A DNA stretch of 64,000 bases from Emiliania huxleyi CCMP1516 (lineage: Eukaryota > Haptophyta > Isochrysidales > Noelaerhabdaceae): positions 681,720-745,719 of the forward strand of contig NW_005200690.1 of NCBI RefSeq assembly GCF_000372725.1, read 5' to 3'. Within the stretch, counting starts at the first letter, position 1. Each line of letters begins with the position of its first letter. Below, in pieces: positions 20,833 to 31,213 of this stretch. The notes under the pieces are model-generated. The model was not told where the DNA came from and made no database searches. It saw only the letters and a program-made list of their open reading frames with translations. The position numbers and the translations under genes are program-made.

Positions 20833-21588
20833 ATGGGCGAGCCCGAGAGGGTGCGCGTTGTGGCATATCAGAACCACCTCGACCGGACGCCGCTTCCACA
20901 CGGCGCCAACCGGAACGACCTCTTCATCTCAGGCTGCAAAGTCTCGCAGCCAACCGGCTCCGGCTCTGGCTCTGAGGACCGCGACTTTACGTTTGACGCC
21001 GCGTTCGGGCCAGAGACTGTGCCAGTCTCGGTGGTGCGGTCTGAGGTGCCGCTAGCGGTGGACGCATTTCTCGACGGCATCAACGCGGTGCTGCTCGTCC
21101 TTGGCGCGAGCGGCTCAGGCAAAGACGAGCTGCTTGCCGGCACGCCCGCCACGGGTGGCGCTGAGCGGTGGGAGGGGCTGGTGGAACACCTAATCAGGTC
21201 GGTGTACGCAGCTCTGCGAGAGTCGGGCGAGGGCGGCGTAGCGAGCGGCGCGGCGCGGCTGCAGCTCCAATTCCTGCACATCGACTCTGAGCGCGTGCAG
21301 GACTTGCTGGAGCCAGACTGCCACTCGCACAACCTGCAGCTGGCGGATGATGACGAGGCAGGCACTCTTGTACGCGAGGCGCGGCCCGAGTTGCTGAAGG
21401 GGGAGGCCCATGCCATCAGCCTCTACCGCCGAGGGGTCCAGTCGGTTCACACCCTCGGGAGGTACCACGCGGTGAGCACCCCCGCCATAATTCGGCCAAC
21501 AGCCAGCCGCGCCCGGGCAACCTGTCCCTGCCCTGCCCCTGTCCCTGTCCGATGCGAGGAGCTAAGCAGCCACGCGATGGTAAGCCGT
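20833..21588 (+). pseudogene. Kinesin motor domain, truncated and degenerate
   Basis: The ATG at 20833 opens a divergent kinesin N-terminus: FTFDAAFGPET, then VDAFLDGINAVLLVLGASGS, P-loop GASGSGKDE, and FLHIDSERVQDLLEP. A GT donor follows GRYHA at 21472, and a candidate next exon ends with LSSHAM before a GTAAG donor (near 21588), matching switch I (SSRSH). Nothing resembling switch II or the microtubule-binding loops follows before the next gene. The P-loop Thr/Ser is replaced by Asp, which should abolish Mg-ATP binding. So this is a decayed motor fragment, or a motor-dead protein if more exons are missed. 21589-21865 is AT-richer and holds no gene. Confidence 0.65.
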
Positions 21589-21865
21589 AGATTAATACAT
21601 ATAATAGTGCATGTGCGTACGGCTCTAGAAGGGGCACAACAGGTCGGTCAAACAAAGTAACGCGCTCATTAAAGAGGAGAAACTTATGGGTTAAATAAAT
21701 AAATAAAACGGACACCTCTACTAGGAGATGGGTTTAAAAAGGAACAGAGGTCCCCGCCCTGCGGTCAAACTTATGGGTTATGGGAGTAACCCATACATTT
21801 TTACGTACTACGTGCGACTCTTCCCCCCGTACCAGCACACTCTCTCACAAGAGACACCTAAGGTA

Positions 21866-23638
21866 TTAACAGTAAAGAGAAGTACGGTAACTGCACATCA
21901 GTCTACCCGTCCCGGGGCGTGTCCGCTCGCTGCTCGAGGTTGAGCTCGAGGTGGAGATCGGGAAGTGGTCGGACCCCCACCCCGATTCCTGTTTCCACAT
22001 GGGCCCGCCCGCGCGGCTCTGGCCGCCCCAGGCCCCCGGCAGGCGGCGAATGGTCGCGTGATCACGCGTTCCCGGCGCGGTGTGTACTTTCGCGCCCAGC
22101 ACCTTGACGCGCTCCTCCTTGAGGCTAGCAAAGTCGACCAGGATCCAGTCGATGTAGCGCGCGCTGCCGAAGACGGGCCGCGTGCCCCTCACGACGGCGC
22201 GGTGCTCCCCCTCATGCTCCCCCTCATGCTCGCCCTCATGGTAGACGTCGATGCTGTTGGAGCCAGGCCCCTGCGAGTAGACCTGCGCCCTCTGGAAGCC
22301 TCTGTAGAGGCCGAACCAGTTGTGGCACGTTGAAGCTCTGCACCCGTTGGCCTGGGTGGTTCCGGCCATTCGCGCCACCTCCCACGTGTCGACCATCACG
22401 GGCGGCGGCAGCCGCTCGTCCTCCTCGTAGTCCGAGTTCGGGTCGGCGCCCTGCCACAAGAAGTTGTTCAGGTCGAGCTCTAGCAGCTTCCGGTTGGTGA
22501 CGTGGGCGGCCTCCACGCTCTCGCCCTCGCCGTAGCTCCGCGCGTGGCTGCCCACCAGCGCGTCGTACGCGCCTACACGCCAGTTGACGCCACCGCCGTT
22601 CTTGTTCCTCTTGTCGCTCGACTGGAGCTTGGTCATGTTGAAGTCGCCGCCGCACACCACCGGCGCCTTGAAGCGCTCGCGCAGCAGCCGCAGCAGCGGC
22701 GCCAGCACCTCCTGCGCGCCGCGCGTCCGCAGGTCCGGCTTGCGGTCCGTCAGGTGCACCTGTCCACACACCAGCAGCCGTAAAGCGACGCCGGCCCACG
22801 GCGTGGCCTCGCAGCCGACCGGCGCGCCGACCGACACACACACGATGTCGACACGCGCGGGCGGCGAGTCGACAAAGCGGAAGGCGGCGTAGGTGGCGCC
22901 GCCGGCGCGCCACTCGCCGTCGTCCGGCCAGCAGTGGCACGCGCTGTACGACCACTGGCCGAACTTGCACCTGCACGCGCCTTCGGGGAGGAATTTGTCG
23001 GGCGCGGAGCCCAGCACGAAGCGGTCGGCGAAGAGCGGCTGCAGGACGTCCGGGTTGTAGCTGATTGGGCAGCACCACTTGGACTCCACAGGCCGCAGGC
23101 GCCAGCCAACGGCGTGGTGCAGCTGCTCCAACTTCTCCGAGTGCAGCTCCTGGTGGAGTATCACGTCTGGCCTCACGGCGCTCCACTGCGCGGCCATCGT
23201 CTTCACACGCGCCTGCCACTGCTCGCCGCCGGGGTCCGCTTCCACGCCGGACAGGACCTGCTGACCGTTCTTGACCGCGTTCCTCGCGATCCCTGGCGGC
23301 ACGTTGGACGAGCAAATCCGGATGCGCTGCGGACTCACCTTGTGCCGCTTGACAGACTCTGACGGCTGCCCGGCGCTCGCAAGCAATGGGCGCTGTGGCA
23401 GTGGGCGCTGTGTGTTGACGATTGCAGCGAGCCGATCCTTCGGCAGCCGCAAGTTAGTCGGCTTGACTCCCAGCGTCTCGGTGCTCCCGTCGGCGCGCTG
23501 CACCTGGACAGCATGGCGGTCGGCGGCAACCTCCTCATCCTCTTTGGCATAAACGACGCGGCCGCAGGCGCCGTTGAGATCAGCGCGGTCCCGAAGCGAG
23601 TGTAGCACGACGAGGTCGCCAGGTTTGTAGGTGCCCAT
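21866..23638 (-). CDS. Endonuclease/exonuclease/phosphatase (EEP) family protein
   Basis: 590 residues from the ATG at 23638, single exon. Residues 1-70 form the same SH3-like module as the ankyrin-MYND protein (YKPGDLVVLHSLRDRADLNG ... LGVKPTNL). From about 105 on, EEP motifs appear in order: SNVPPG, PDVILHQEL (metal-binding Glu), APVVCGGDFNMTKL (Asp-Phe-Asn), YIDWILVD and GSDHFPIS (catalytic Asp-His). EEP enzymes cleave phosphodiesters in DNA, RNA or phosphoinositides; the substrate here is open. A GEHEGEHEGEH repeat interrupts the fold near 455. The final 30 residues are low complexity. A GAATTCTTTTTGG motif lies about 75 bases upstream of the start on the same strand. Confidence 0.8.
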   Translation of the reverse strand: MGTYKPGDLVVLHSLRDRADLNGACGRVVYAKEDEEVAADRHAVQVQRADGSTETLGVKPTNLRLPKDRLAAIVNTQRPLPQRPLLASAGQPSESVKRHKVSPQRIRICSSNVPPGIARNAVKNGQQVLSGVEADPGGEQWQARVKTMAAQWSAVRPDVILHQELHSEKLEQLHHAVGWRLRPVESKWCCPISYNPDVLQPLFADRFVLGSAPDKFLPEGACRCKFGQWSYSACHCWPDDGEWRAGGATYAAFRFVDSPPARVDIVCVSVGAPVGCEATPWAGVALRLLVCGQVHLTDRKPDLRTRGAQEVLAPLLRLLRERFKAPVVCGGDFNMTKLQSSDKRNKNGGGVNWRVGAYDALVGSHARSYGEGESVEAAHVTNRKLLELDLNNFLWQGADPNSDYEEDERLPPPVMVDTWEVARMAGTTQANGCRASTCHNWFGLYRGFQRAQVYSQGPGSNSIDVYHEGEHEGEHEGEHRAVVRGTRPVFGSARYIDWILVDFASLKEERVKVLGAKVHTAPGTRDHATIRRLPGAWGGQSRAGGPMWKQESGWGSDHFPISTSSSTSSSERTRPGTGRLMCSYRTSLYC

Positions 23639-24013
23639 CAGGCGCTCACCGCCGGGCAGGTGCGGCGGGAGCAGCAGTGCAAACGACGGCCTTTTTCACC
23701 GACCGAAGCGGCGCAACCAAAAAGAATTCACACAATTCACGCGAGAGGCAAGGTGCGGGCGACGGCTTCCTCAGAAGCTGTCACCCCCACCACAGGAGCA
23801 GTCACACCACTCCCACTCTGCTCCCACTCCGGGAAAAAGGCCCGAATCGTAGAAAGGTGAAGAACAGCCAGGCTCGGACTGGACACCAACGCGGTATGGG
23901 TGGACGCTAGACAGATGATATATCCGAATCCTTTGAGAAAAAGAACAAAACCGTAGTGCCCCTTCCTGTCCCGGAGCTCGTGCGTCCTTGGGCGGACAGA
24001 CTGTAACCGCCCC

Positions 24014-27000
24014 ATGTCCACCCTGCGCGACGATGAGGCGGAGACTCTCGAGGAGTCGCGGATGCTGGCCAGCGCAGCAAAGCGGAAGCTCCAGCGCCTG
24101 CTCGGCGCCCAGGCGGCCCTTCAGCGCGTGCAACGGGAGGGCGTGGCCGCCCTCCGGCGGGAGGAGGGCGTCGCTGAGGCCAAGGCGGCAGTTGACGCAG
24201 CGCAATCATCGCTCATGTCGGTGCTCGAGGCGTGCGATGGTGGCGACGCCTACAAGAGGCTCGATCGCGACTGTGCAGAGGCTGCGGGGGCGGCCGAATA
24301 CGTCCGTTCGGCTGCGGCGGCCCGACTTTACCGAGCGGCGGTCGAGCGGGAGGAGGCAGCGGCTCTCAGCCGACTGGAGGAGGCGTCAGAGTCACGCGCT
24401 GCGCTCAAGGCGGCGAAGGAGCGCCTGGCGTACTCACAGGGTGTCCTCTACGGCCTCGTAGAGACCGACGGCCGCGGCGAGGGCGGAGAAGTCCGCCTTC
24501 AGAAGCAGCTCGCCGTGTGGGCCGACGAGGCATGTGCGGCGAAACGTGTGATAGCAGAGCAGCAACCGCACCTCCGGCGGCGCCGCGATGCGCGGCGCCG
24601 CTTTTGGCACCAGCAGGGCTGGAGAAAGGCCACTGAGCGCTTCGGGGCAGTGTGTGGTGTCGGGCCGGCGGATGCGCTCAGGCTGAAGCTCGAGGTTTTG
24701 GCTGCCGATGCGCGGCAGCTGCGCACGGCAGCTCGCGGATCGCTACGCGCACTGGTTGCGTCGCACGAAGCGCATGCGCAGGCGAGTTGGGAGCTCCAGT
24801 GCACTCTTGGCGCAGTCGCCTTCCTGACGGAGGTATGCAATTTGCCCGAGTTGAGCGGCCTGCAGCCGGCGGCCACCCTCCAGGCGCGAGGGCATCCTCG
24901 GTCCCCCCCTCCCCCTCCTCCCCCAACTCCACTCCGAGCGGCCGTGCTCCAGACGGCGCTCGCTGCCGAGGAGTACGAGGCGGAGCTCGAGGCTCGTGTC
25001 CTTCGTAAGTCACTCAAGGCGCTCGCCCCAAAGCTCGCCGAGGAGACCCGCCTGCGCTTTGCCTGGCACTCGGCGGCGGGGGAGACCGCGGTCGCTCGGG
25101 TAATTGGCATGCCGGAGGAGAAGGCCGGGGCCAAGGAGGAGGAGGTCGCCACTAAGGCTCGGGCGGTGGAGGCCGTGCGCCGCGAGCACGCTGTGCTAGA
25201 AGGCAAGCTCGGCAAGCTCGAGGGCAAGCTTCAGGCAGCGGCCACCCCTTGCGAAAGCACGCGCTCTGCCTCACAAGAGCGTAACAACTTCGGCACAACC
25301 TGCCTCAGGTGCTGTCCGGCCTCCGCTCGTGTGAGAACGATACACGGGCCGCCGCCCCCCGCATGTTGGGGACAGCACGGCTCAAGGCGGCCATGCCGCC
25401 GTGGCAGGCAGGTCCATTGAAAGCACCCCTGTTCACTTGGATTGGCCGCTCTAGGCGCTTCGCCTTGGGGCCAAGATGGCCGGACTGCAGCTGTTGCTGA
25501 TGCGATACGACAAGGCGAGCGGCACACATTCCCTTCCACACCTTCTTCTTGCACCTCCCCTCCTCGCTCCCAGCCCTGCCTCTACCCTGATCAATATGTC
25601 GCGTTTCAGGCCAATGCGAATCTGCACGCTGCGGGTGGCGCTCTTATTGCCCTCCGTCGCCTGGAGCGCGACGCGACGCACAAGTCGCTGACCGAGCCAA
25701 GACTCTTCGAGCCGCCCATGCGTCAAGACCCGAGCGGTGCGCAGGGACTGCTCACGGCCGCGGGCCTCTCTCCCGAGGCGTGCGCCGCCCGCTCCGCCCA
25801 TCGCAGCCGCGAGCCGGTTCACAGGCGGGCGACCCGCCACCAGGTGCGCGAGTTCCTCCGCGGCTCCTTCGCGCCGATGCTGCGCGCGGCTTTCAACGCA
25901 GCGCTGCAGGCGGCAAGTCCCGACCCCTTTGAGTTTCTCGCCCAGTGGTTTTGGACGCACTCGGAGGCCGCGGCGCAGCCTTCCTCAACCAAGCCGCGCG
26001 AGCTGAGCGTCGGCGCTGGCGCGCCCCTGTGGTCCCAGAGCCGCCTGTGCGAGCTGCGTGATGCTGTTGCGCGGCGGCGGCTAGAACTGCTTGGCATCAC
26101 GCGTGGCATTGGCGCCACGCTTCCCGCCGAGCAGCAACTTCACGCCGCCGAGCAGATGTTCGCGCTCCTCCGATTGCCAGCCGCCGTGGGGCTCACCAAC
26201 GATCTCGAGTCGTCCCCACTGGCAAGGCATGCAGTCCTCTTCCCGCCGCTGGGCAGCGGCGAGGAGGCGGCTGTGACGCCTACGCAGCCTCTTATGGCCA
26301 TGCACGCAGCCTCCAATGTGCGTGCCATCGCGCGCTTAAATTACACGTGCGCACTACCGCGAGCTGCCCCTCCTCCCGCGGTCAGGCGAAGCTACTCGAC
26401 GCGCTCGCCTCGGTGATGCTCCAATACCCGCGCGTGGGGCTCATCGTCTCTGTGCACGAGATCGAACAGCCTAACTCCGAGTCCGACGCGCCGGTGGCCG
26501 GTGCGCCAGAGCGCTCGATCATCGCCCGCCGTCGTGCCGACGCCATTGTCGACGCCCTCTTGCGACGCCAAGTGCTCGCTCGCCGCATCGAGTCGCGTAC
26601 GCTCCCGCAGGCGGCTCCTTCGTCGCAGCTGACTCTCACACTCCTTGCTCCCAACGGTAAGAGTGTGCCGCCGCGGGCACCTGTGCCTGTACCTATGCCA
26701 TCACCTGGAGAGGCAAAGAGCGAGGCGCGACCTGACACGGCTCTCAAGGCGGTGCGAGAGGAGCTTCAGGCGCTGCGCAAAGCATTCGAGGCGCCGAGTT
26801 ACGCCGTGGGCTGGTGTACGCAACCGCCCGACCGCCGACATCCCCTCCCCTGCTCGCACAGGCCAGCCTCCGCCTCGAAGCCCCGCTATCCCTCCGCGTG
26901 GCGGTACTTGGGGTGAGATTGGCGCCCGAGACCCCTCTGACACATCGCGCGGCCGAGCTGTCGGTCTCGATTTGCTACGGCGCGCACCGCGCCAACCACG

Positions 27001-27272
27001 CATCAGAGGCCAAATTTCGCGTCGATGACGCGGCCGTCGAGATTGTCGACGCGGAGCTCTGGGACGCTGGCCGCGCCCAGCTCCTGTGCGGCTGCTCCTT
27101 ATCCGTGGCGCCTCTGCTTAGCGGGTCGCAAGCTACCATCCGGGCAGAGCTGCCAGTCCTCCCGGTGGCCGAGCTGCTGGATGAGGCGCAGCACGGTGCG
27201 GGGGGCGCCAGCGGCCCTCTGGGGTGGCTTACGGTGGAAGCAGAGGCTGTTCCGAAAGGGGTGGTGGCTTGA
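24014..27272 (+). CDS. Large coiled-coil protein with Dpy-30 motif, 5 exons
   Basis: Exons fit as 24014-24883, 24953-25234, 25610-26317, 26386-26805, 26862-27272 (896 residues, all phase 0; introns 1 and 2 have GC donors). Residues 1-380 are Ala/Glu/Arg-rich coiled coil. Exon 3 carries VREFLRGSFAPMLRAAFNAA followed by PDPFEFLAQWFW, a Dpy-30-type dimerisation motif. Exon 4 (LLDALASVMLQYPRVGLIVS ... ARRRADAIVDALLRRQV) resembles an OmpA-like fold. Exon 5 looks beta-rich and C2-like. Dpy-30 motifs occur in COMPASS histone methyltransferase complexes and in ciliary radial-spoke and AKAP-type proteins; long coiled coil plus C2-like end favours the flagellum. The OmpA and C2 calls are weak inference. 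Confidence 0.75.
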
Positions 27273-27372
27273 TGGCTTTGTTTGCTCTCATATCGATATT
27301 AGATCACAGACGTGGGCACCCACGTCTCACGTCGCGCGATCGGCGGTCACACAAAAACGCAATCTGAATTCA

Positions 27373-29065
27373 TCAACCGAGGAACGGGCCCGACGTCTCG
27401 CCCGGCCCCGCGCAAATAGGAGGCAAGTTCGTGGTCTCTGCGACGTGCGTGGCCATCGCGTCCATGGCCTTCGCCGCAGCGGGGCAGCCGAACGGGAGGC
27501 CGAGCACCACGAACACGTGCCCCATGCTCGGAGCGTGGTGGTGGGTCACTTCCACGCCGGCGCGCTCGAGCTTGTGCTGTAGCCTGCAGATCTGCGAGTA
27601 GAAGATCTCGGACTCGCCCGAGACGATAAGCGTGCGGGGGAAACCGTGCAGGTCGACGTTGCACGCCGACGCCTCCATCTCGCTGGCCGCGCCAGCGTAG
27701 GCCCGAGCCATCTGCTGCACCAGAGCAGGCGGCAAGAAGTCGCGCTGCGAGCGCCACGATGGGCTCGAGTCGTTGTCGGCCAGGTCAGACCACGGCGAGA
27801 GCGCCAGAAGGCCGGCCGGCATGGGCAGCCCTTGGTCGCGGGCGGCGGCGGCGGTCGAGATGGTGAGCGCCCCCCCCGCCTGCAGGACATGTCTCGGACG
27901 TGTCATGAGCGTGTCCTGGACATGTTCGAGATGGCGGGCGCGGCCCCCGCCGAGTCGCCGGCAATGACAATGCGCTTGGGAGCGACGGCTTGCGCCTCAA
28001 CCAGCCAGCGGTACGCGGCGAGGCAGTCGTTGACAGGCACGGGGAAGGTCGCCTGCAGCGTGAGCACAAGAGGGCTGAGGGTGCGGACGCAGTATCGGGC
28101 AACGCACGCAACGCGTCTCGCAGGGCGACGAATACTGCGAACCAATGCTGCGAACCACCGCATGAGGCACCGCCGCGTGCCGCCGCATGCAAGCCGCAAG
28201 ACGGGGGTCTGCACGCCGCATCGAGGTGGTTCATCTAGGGGAGGCGGCCTCGGGCGCGCGCCGGTAGTCGACTGCGAGCAGCACCGCGCCGGTGTGGTGG
28301 ACGATTCGGCTCATAAAGTCGCGGTGCGAGTGGAGCGTGCAAAAGACGTAGCCGCCCCCGTGCAGGTAGAGGATGATGGGCACCCGCTCGTCCTCCAGCC
28401 TGTGTCCCCGACACGCCACGGATGTGCGGTGACCGTGTCGCGGACACGTGATGGATATGTCTCGGAAGCGTCTCGCTCACCACTTGCTCACGCAGCCGCC
28501 AGCGGGCCGCCAGCTGCGCGTTGGACCTTCTGCCCGGGGGGAGCGGGGGGGGGGGGGGGCGCCTCGGAGACGTGTGGGCGGTGCCCCGCGCGGTGTAATC
28601 TCGGCTGTGTGATGGCGCACCCTCGGAGACGTGTGGGAGTAGCCAGTCGCACGGAGGCACGCCCGCAGCGATGTCCGCATCCATATGGACCGCGTCGACC
28701 CAGTTGGCGCAGGAGCAGATGGGCGGCTGACAGCAGCGGGGATAGCCAAGGGGCACGTCCAGGCAAAAGCGAATCAATTGGATGGTGGCGCGGTTGATTC
28801 GAATCGCGCCGAGACCGTACCTCGCAACGATACGTCCGATGCTCATGGTCATCTCCATGCGCCGATTGGACCCCTCTGGCGGCGAGGCCATGCAGCATCC
28901 GCTGCGGCAGAGTGCGGCCGGAAGAAGGCATAGCGGCACGCCGAGGCATGCGAGCAGGCCCTCAGCGACGCCGACTGTTTGCAAACAGCAGCCGTCGTCG
29001 AGTGTGCTGCGAGGAGGACTCGGAATGGTCATGATGAGGGCGTCGTCCGATTGCGGAGACTCCAT
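27373..29065 (-). CDS. Alpha/beta hydrolase, hormone-sensitive-lipase type
   Basis: Multi-exon. Supported exons: one ending at 28249 with ILYLHGGGYVF (oxyanion loop) and LAVDYRRAPE; 28052-27951 (ATFPVPVNDCLAAYRWLVEA to GDS); 27876-27373, starting AGGALTIS and giving the C-terminus. Spliced, the nucleophile elbow reads GDSAGGALTI. The His is in MGHVFVV. The acid position falls in SGESEIF, with Glu where Asp is usual. The N-terminal exon runs from about 29065 (ATG) with YGLGAIRINRATIQLIRF; its 3' limit is uncertain because ACACGTCTCCGAGG occurs twice. Introns at 28248 and 27950 have GC donors; the latter repeats GCGGGGG at both ends. Likely an esterase or lipase on acyl esters. Confidence 0.8.
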
Positions 29066-29561
29066 GCAAGGGCGTCCAACTTCGGACTTGGTACCAACTT
29101 CGGCTGCGCATCCCAACCAGCGAAACAGCACAAAAAACGAAAAAAATGTTAAAGGTAGAGGCCGTCCGAATTTCGCACAATGTCTAGTCCACATGAGTCA
29201 TGACGCCCGCAGTTGCGTTGGTCGGCGCGCGCCGACGCCGACCATCACCACCGACCGACGGCTCGCACGGCCGTGCGGTGAGCAAAAATTTGGGTCGCTG
29301 CGCGCCTGCCGGATGCTCTGCGACGTCTGGACGCTCGCCAGAAACGCCAGGAAGCTTGCCTTCCACCCCTGGGCCCGAGGGCGAACGACAGCGCCGGTGG
29401 CGGCCCCGCGCAGCGCTGGCGCAGCGGCGGCGGCGCCCTGAGTGAGGCAGACTGCCGCCGTGTACGCCGCCATCGCCTCTCTTCGTCGCCGATCTCGCCG
29501 ACGCCGCTCGCCGCTCGCCCCCGCCCCGCCCTGCCCTGCCCTGCCCTCGCACAAACAAACC
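29066..29561. other. Intergenic, no gene supported
   Basis: Short open frames occur on both strands, none with family signal. Confidence 0.4.
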
Positions 29562-29621
<60 letters not shown>

Positions 29622-29690
29622 ACACACACCACACACACCACACACACACAACACCAACACACACACACACGTACACACACACAACACACA
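29562..29690. repeat. (AC)n microsatellite, compound
   Basis: A pure CA run of about 58 bases, then interrupted CACACC and AACAC variants to 29690. Confidence 0.95.
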
Positions 29691-30426
29691 CCCTGCCCCC
29701 ACCTCGAGCGCCCCGGCCGCGCCCTCCCGCCCCACGCCCTGCGCCTCACGCCTCGCGTCCCACGCACGCCCCGCGCCCCGCGCCCCCACGCCCCTCACCT
29801 CACGCCTCACGCCTCCGTCCCCACCCTCTCAGGCATTTCTCCTCCCTGCTGCACGCCGACTCCTCCTCCCCCCGCATGACCGACGACTACCCGTCCTTCA
29901 GCGTCTCCTCCCCCCTCGGCGCCAACGTCTACTACCTGGGGACCGTCGCCCTCGGGCGTACTGGCTTGATCCCAGCGGCACACGTCTACAACCCGGCGAG
30001 AGGGGGACTCACGGGGAAGAGACCGAACGGCCGGCCGGATTACTAGGACGCCGAGGCCCCGCACGGGGAAGAGTCCGAACGCCCGGCAACTAGGTCATTG
30101 AGGCCCCGCCCCTCTCTCCACCCGGCCATTCCAACGGCCAGGCCGCTCGCTTAAGGCTGATTGGCTAGACGAGCGGCCTACCTCCACGGGGTTGTTGGCG
30201 CAGGGGGAGGTGTCAATCACGCTCCCGGGACGCCGGAGAGATCGGGTTGGTCTCCCCCGCCTTCAGCCCTGACCCGAGGGGGACGCCACCACCCTCGCCC
30301 AGGGATCTACAATGCTGTCCTAAGGTCCGACAGGTTCGGCACCGGGCACCGCCTCGGTATACAAAATGCGCCTGCGGGCGGACCCTCACAGATCACAGAT
30401 CACAAAAATGTCAGCAGAGTCCTCGA
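29691..30426. other. Intergenic with a partial tandem duplication
   Basis: At 29830-29960 a short plus-strand stretch after a CAG reads protein-like (MTDDYPSFSVSSPLGANVYY) but has no continuation. At 30009-30110 a unit of about 54 bases (CGGGGAAGAG..CCGAACG ... GAGGCCCCG) is present twice. At 30402-30455 ACAAAAATGTCAGCAGAG occurs twice. Confidence 0.45.
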
Positions 30427-30630
30427 CAAAACGACAAAAATGTCAGCAGAGACGCCGCCGATGAGCTTGACGAGTTGCGGGGCAAGCTCCAGAGCCTCGA
30501 GCAGAAGATGAACGTGATGCAGCACAACGATGAGGACGACACCAAAGGGCTTGTGGGCCAGGCCAGCCGTAAACGGCGCGGCAACGTTAGAGCGGCCGCA
30601 CACTGCTCGGTACCCCCCCTGCACACCTAA
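30427..30630 (+). CDS. Possible coiled-coil exon
   Basis: An open stretch reading DELDELRGKLQSLEQKMNVM, a clear short coiled coil, then HNDEDDTKGLVGQ. It may be one exon of a gene whose other exons I cannot find, or an element fragment. Downstream, 30640-31213 contains a C-run (near 30645) and no gene. Confidence 0.3.
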   Translation, partial: QNDKNVSRDAADELDELRGKLQSLEQKMNVMQHNDEDDTKGLVGQASRKRRGNVRAAAHCSVPPLHT

Positions 30631-31213
30631 GCCCATGGCCGACCCCCCCCCCCCCCCCCGCAGCAAAACTCTGCCTGTGGGGGGTGCTGGCATCTCTGTG
30701 CAGACAGCTGTATTGCAATAAGTAGCATGCCTTCCAAGTGGCGAGAATTTATGGTCGGCACCAAAATCGGTGGTCTCACACCGGCGGGCCCTCCTACTGC
30801 CAGCCGGGCGGTGCGAGACAGAGAGGAGAGAGAGTATCAGAGTATATGCGTGCTTCTGTGTGTGTTGCGACGCGTTACCTGCCCCTGTGTTGCTTATTAC
30901 ACCTCACGCCCCCCACAGCAAATCGGTTTTTGCCCTTAACTAGTGCTGTTTTCGTTGGTCGAATTTTCGCTTGACTGGGTCGGTTTGAGCACTATTCAGC
31001 CATTACCCTAGCAAGCCTCTACTGCTTCGTTGTCCGTCGTCTGCTGCTGTACAATTTTGGCCTCTTCTCCTTCGCAAGGGCCCCGCCCCCAGCGAGGGGG
31101 GGGCGGGGCCCGCGCAGGGGTCCTCTCGTGTGTGCGAGAGAGTGGCCGGCCGCTTCCCACCGCTTCCAGGGACGCCCACCACGAAGCTTCGACCCGCTCC
31201 GAGCACGATAGAC

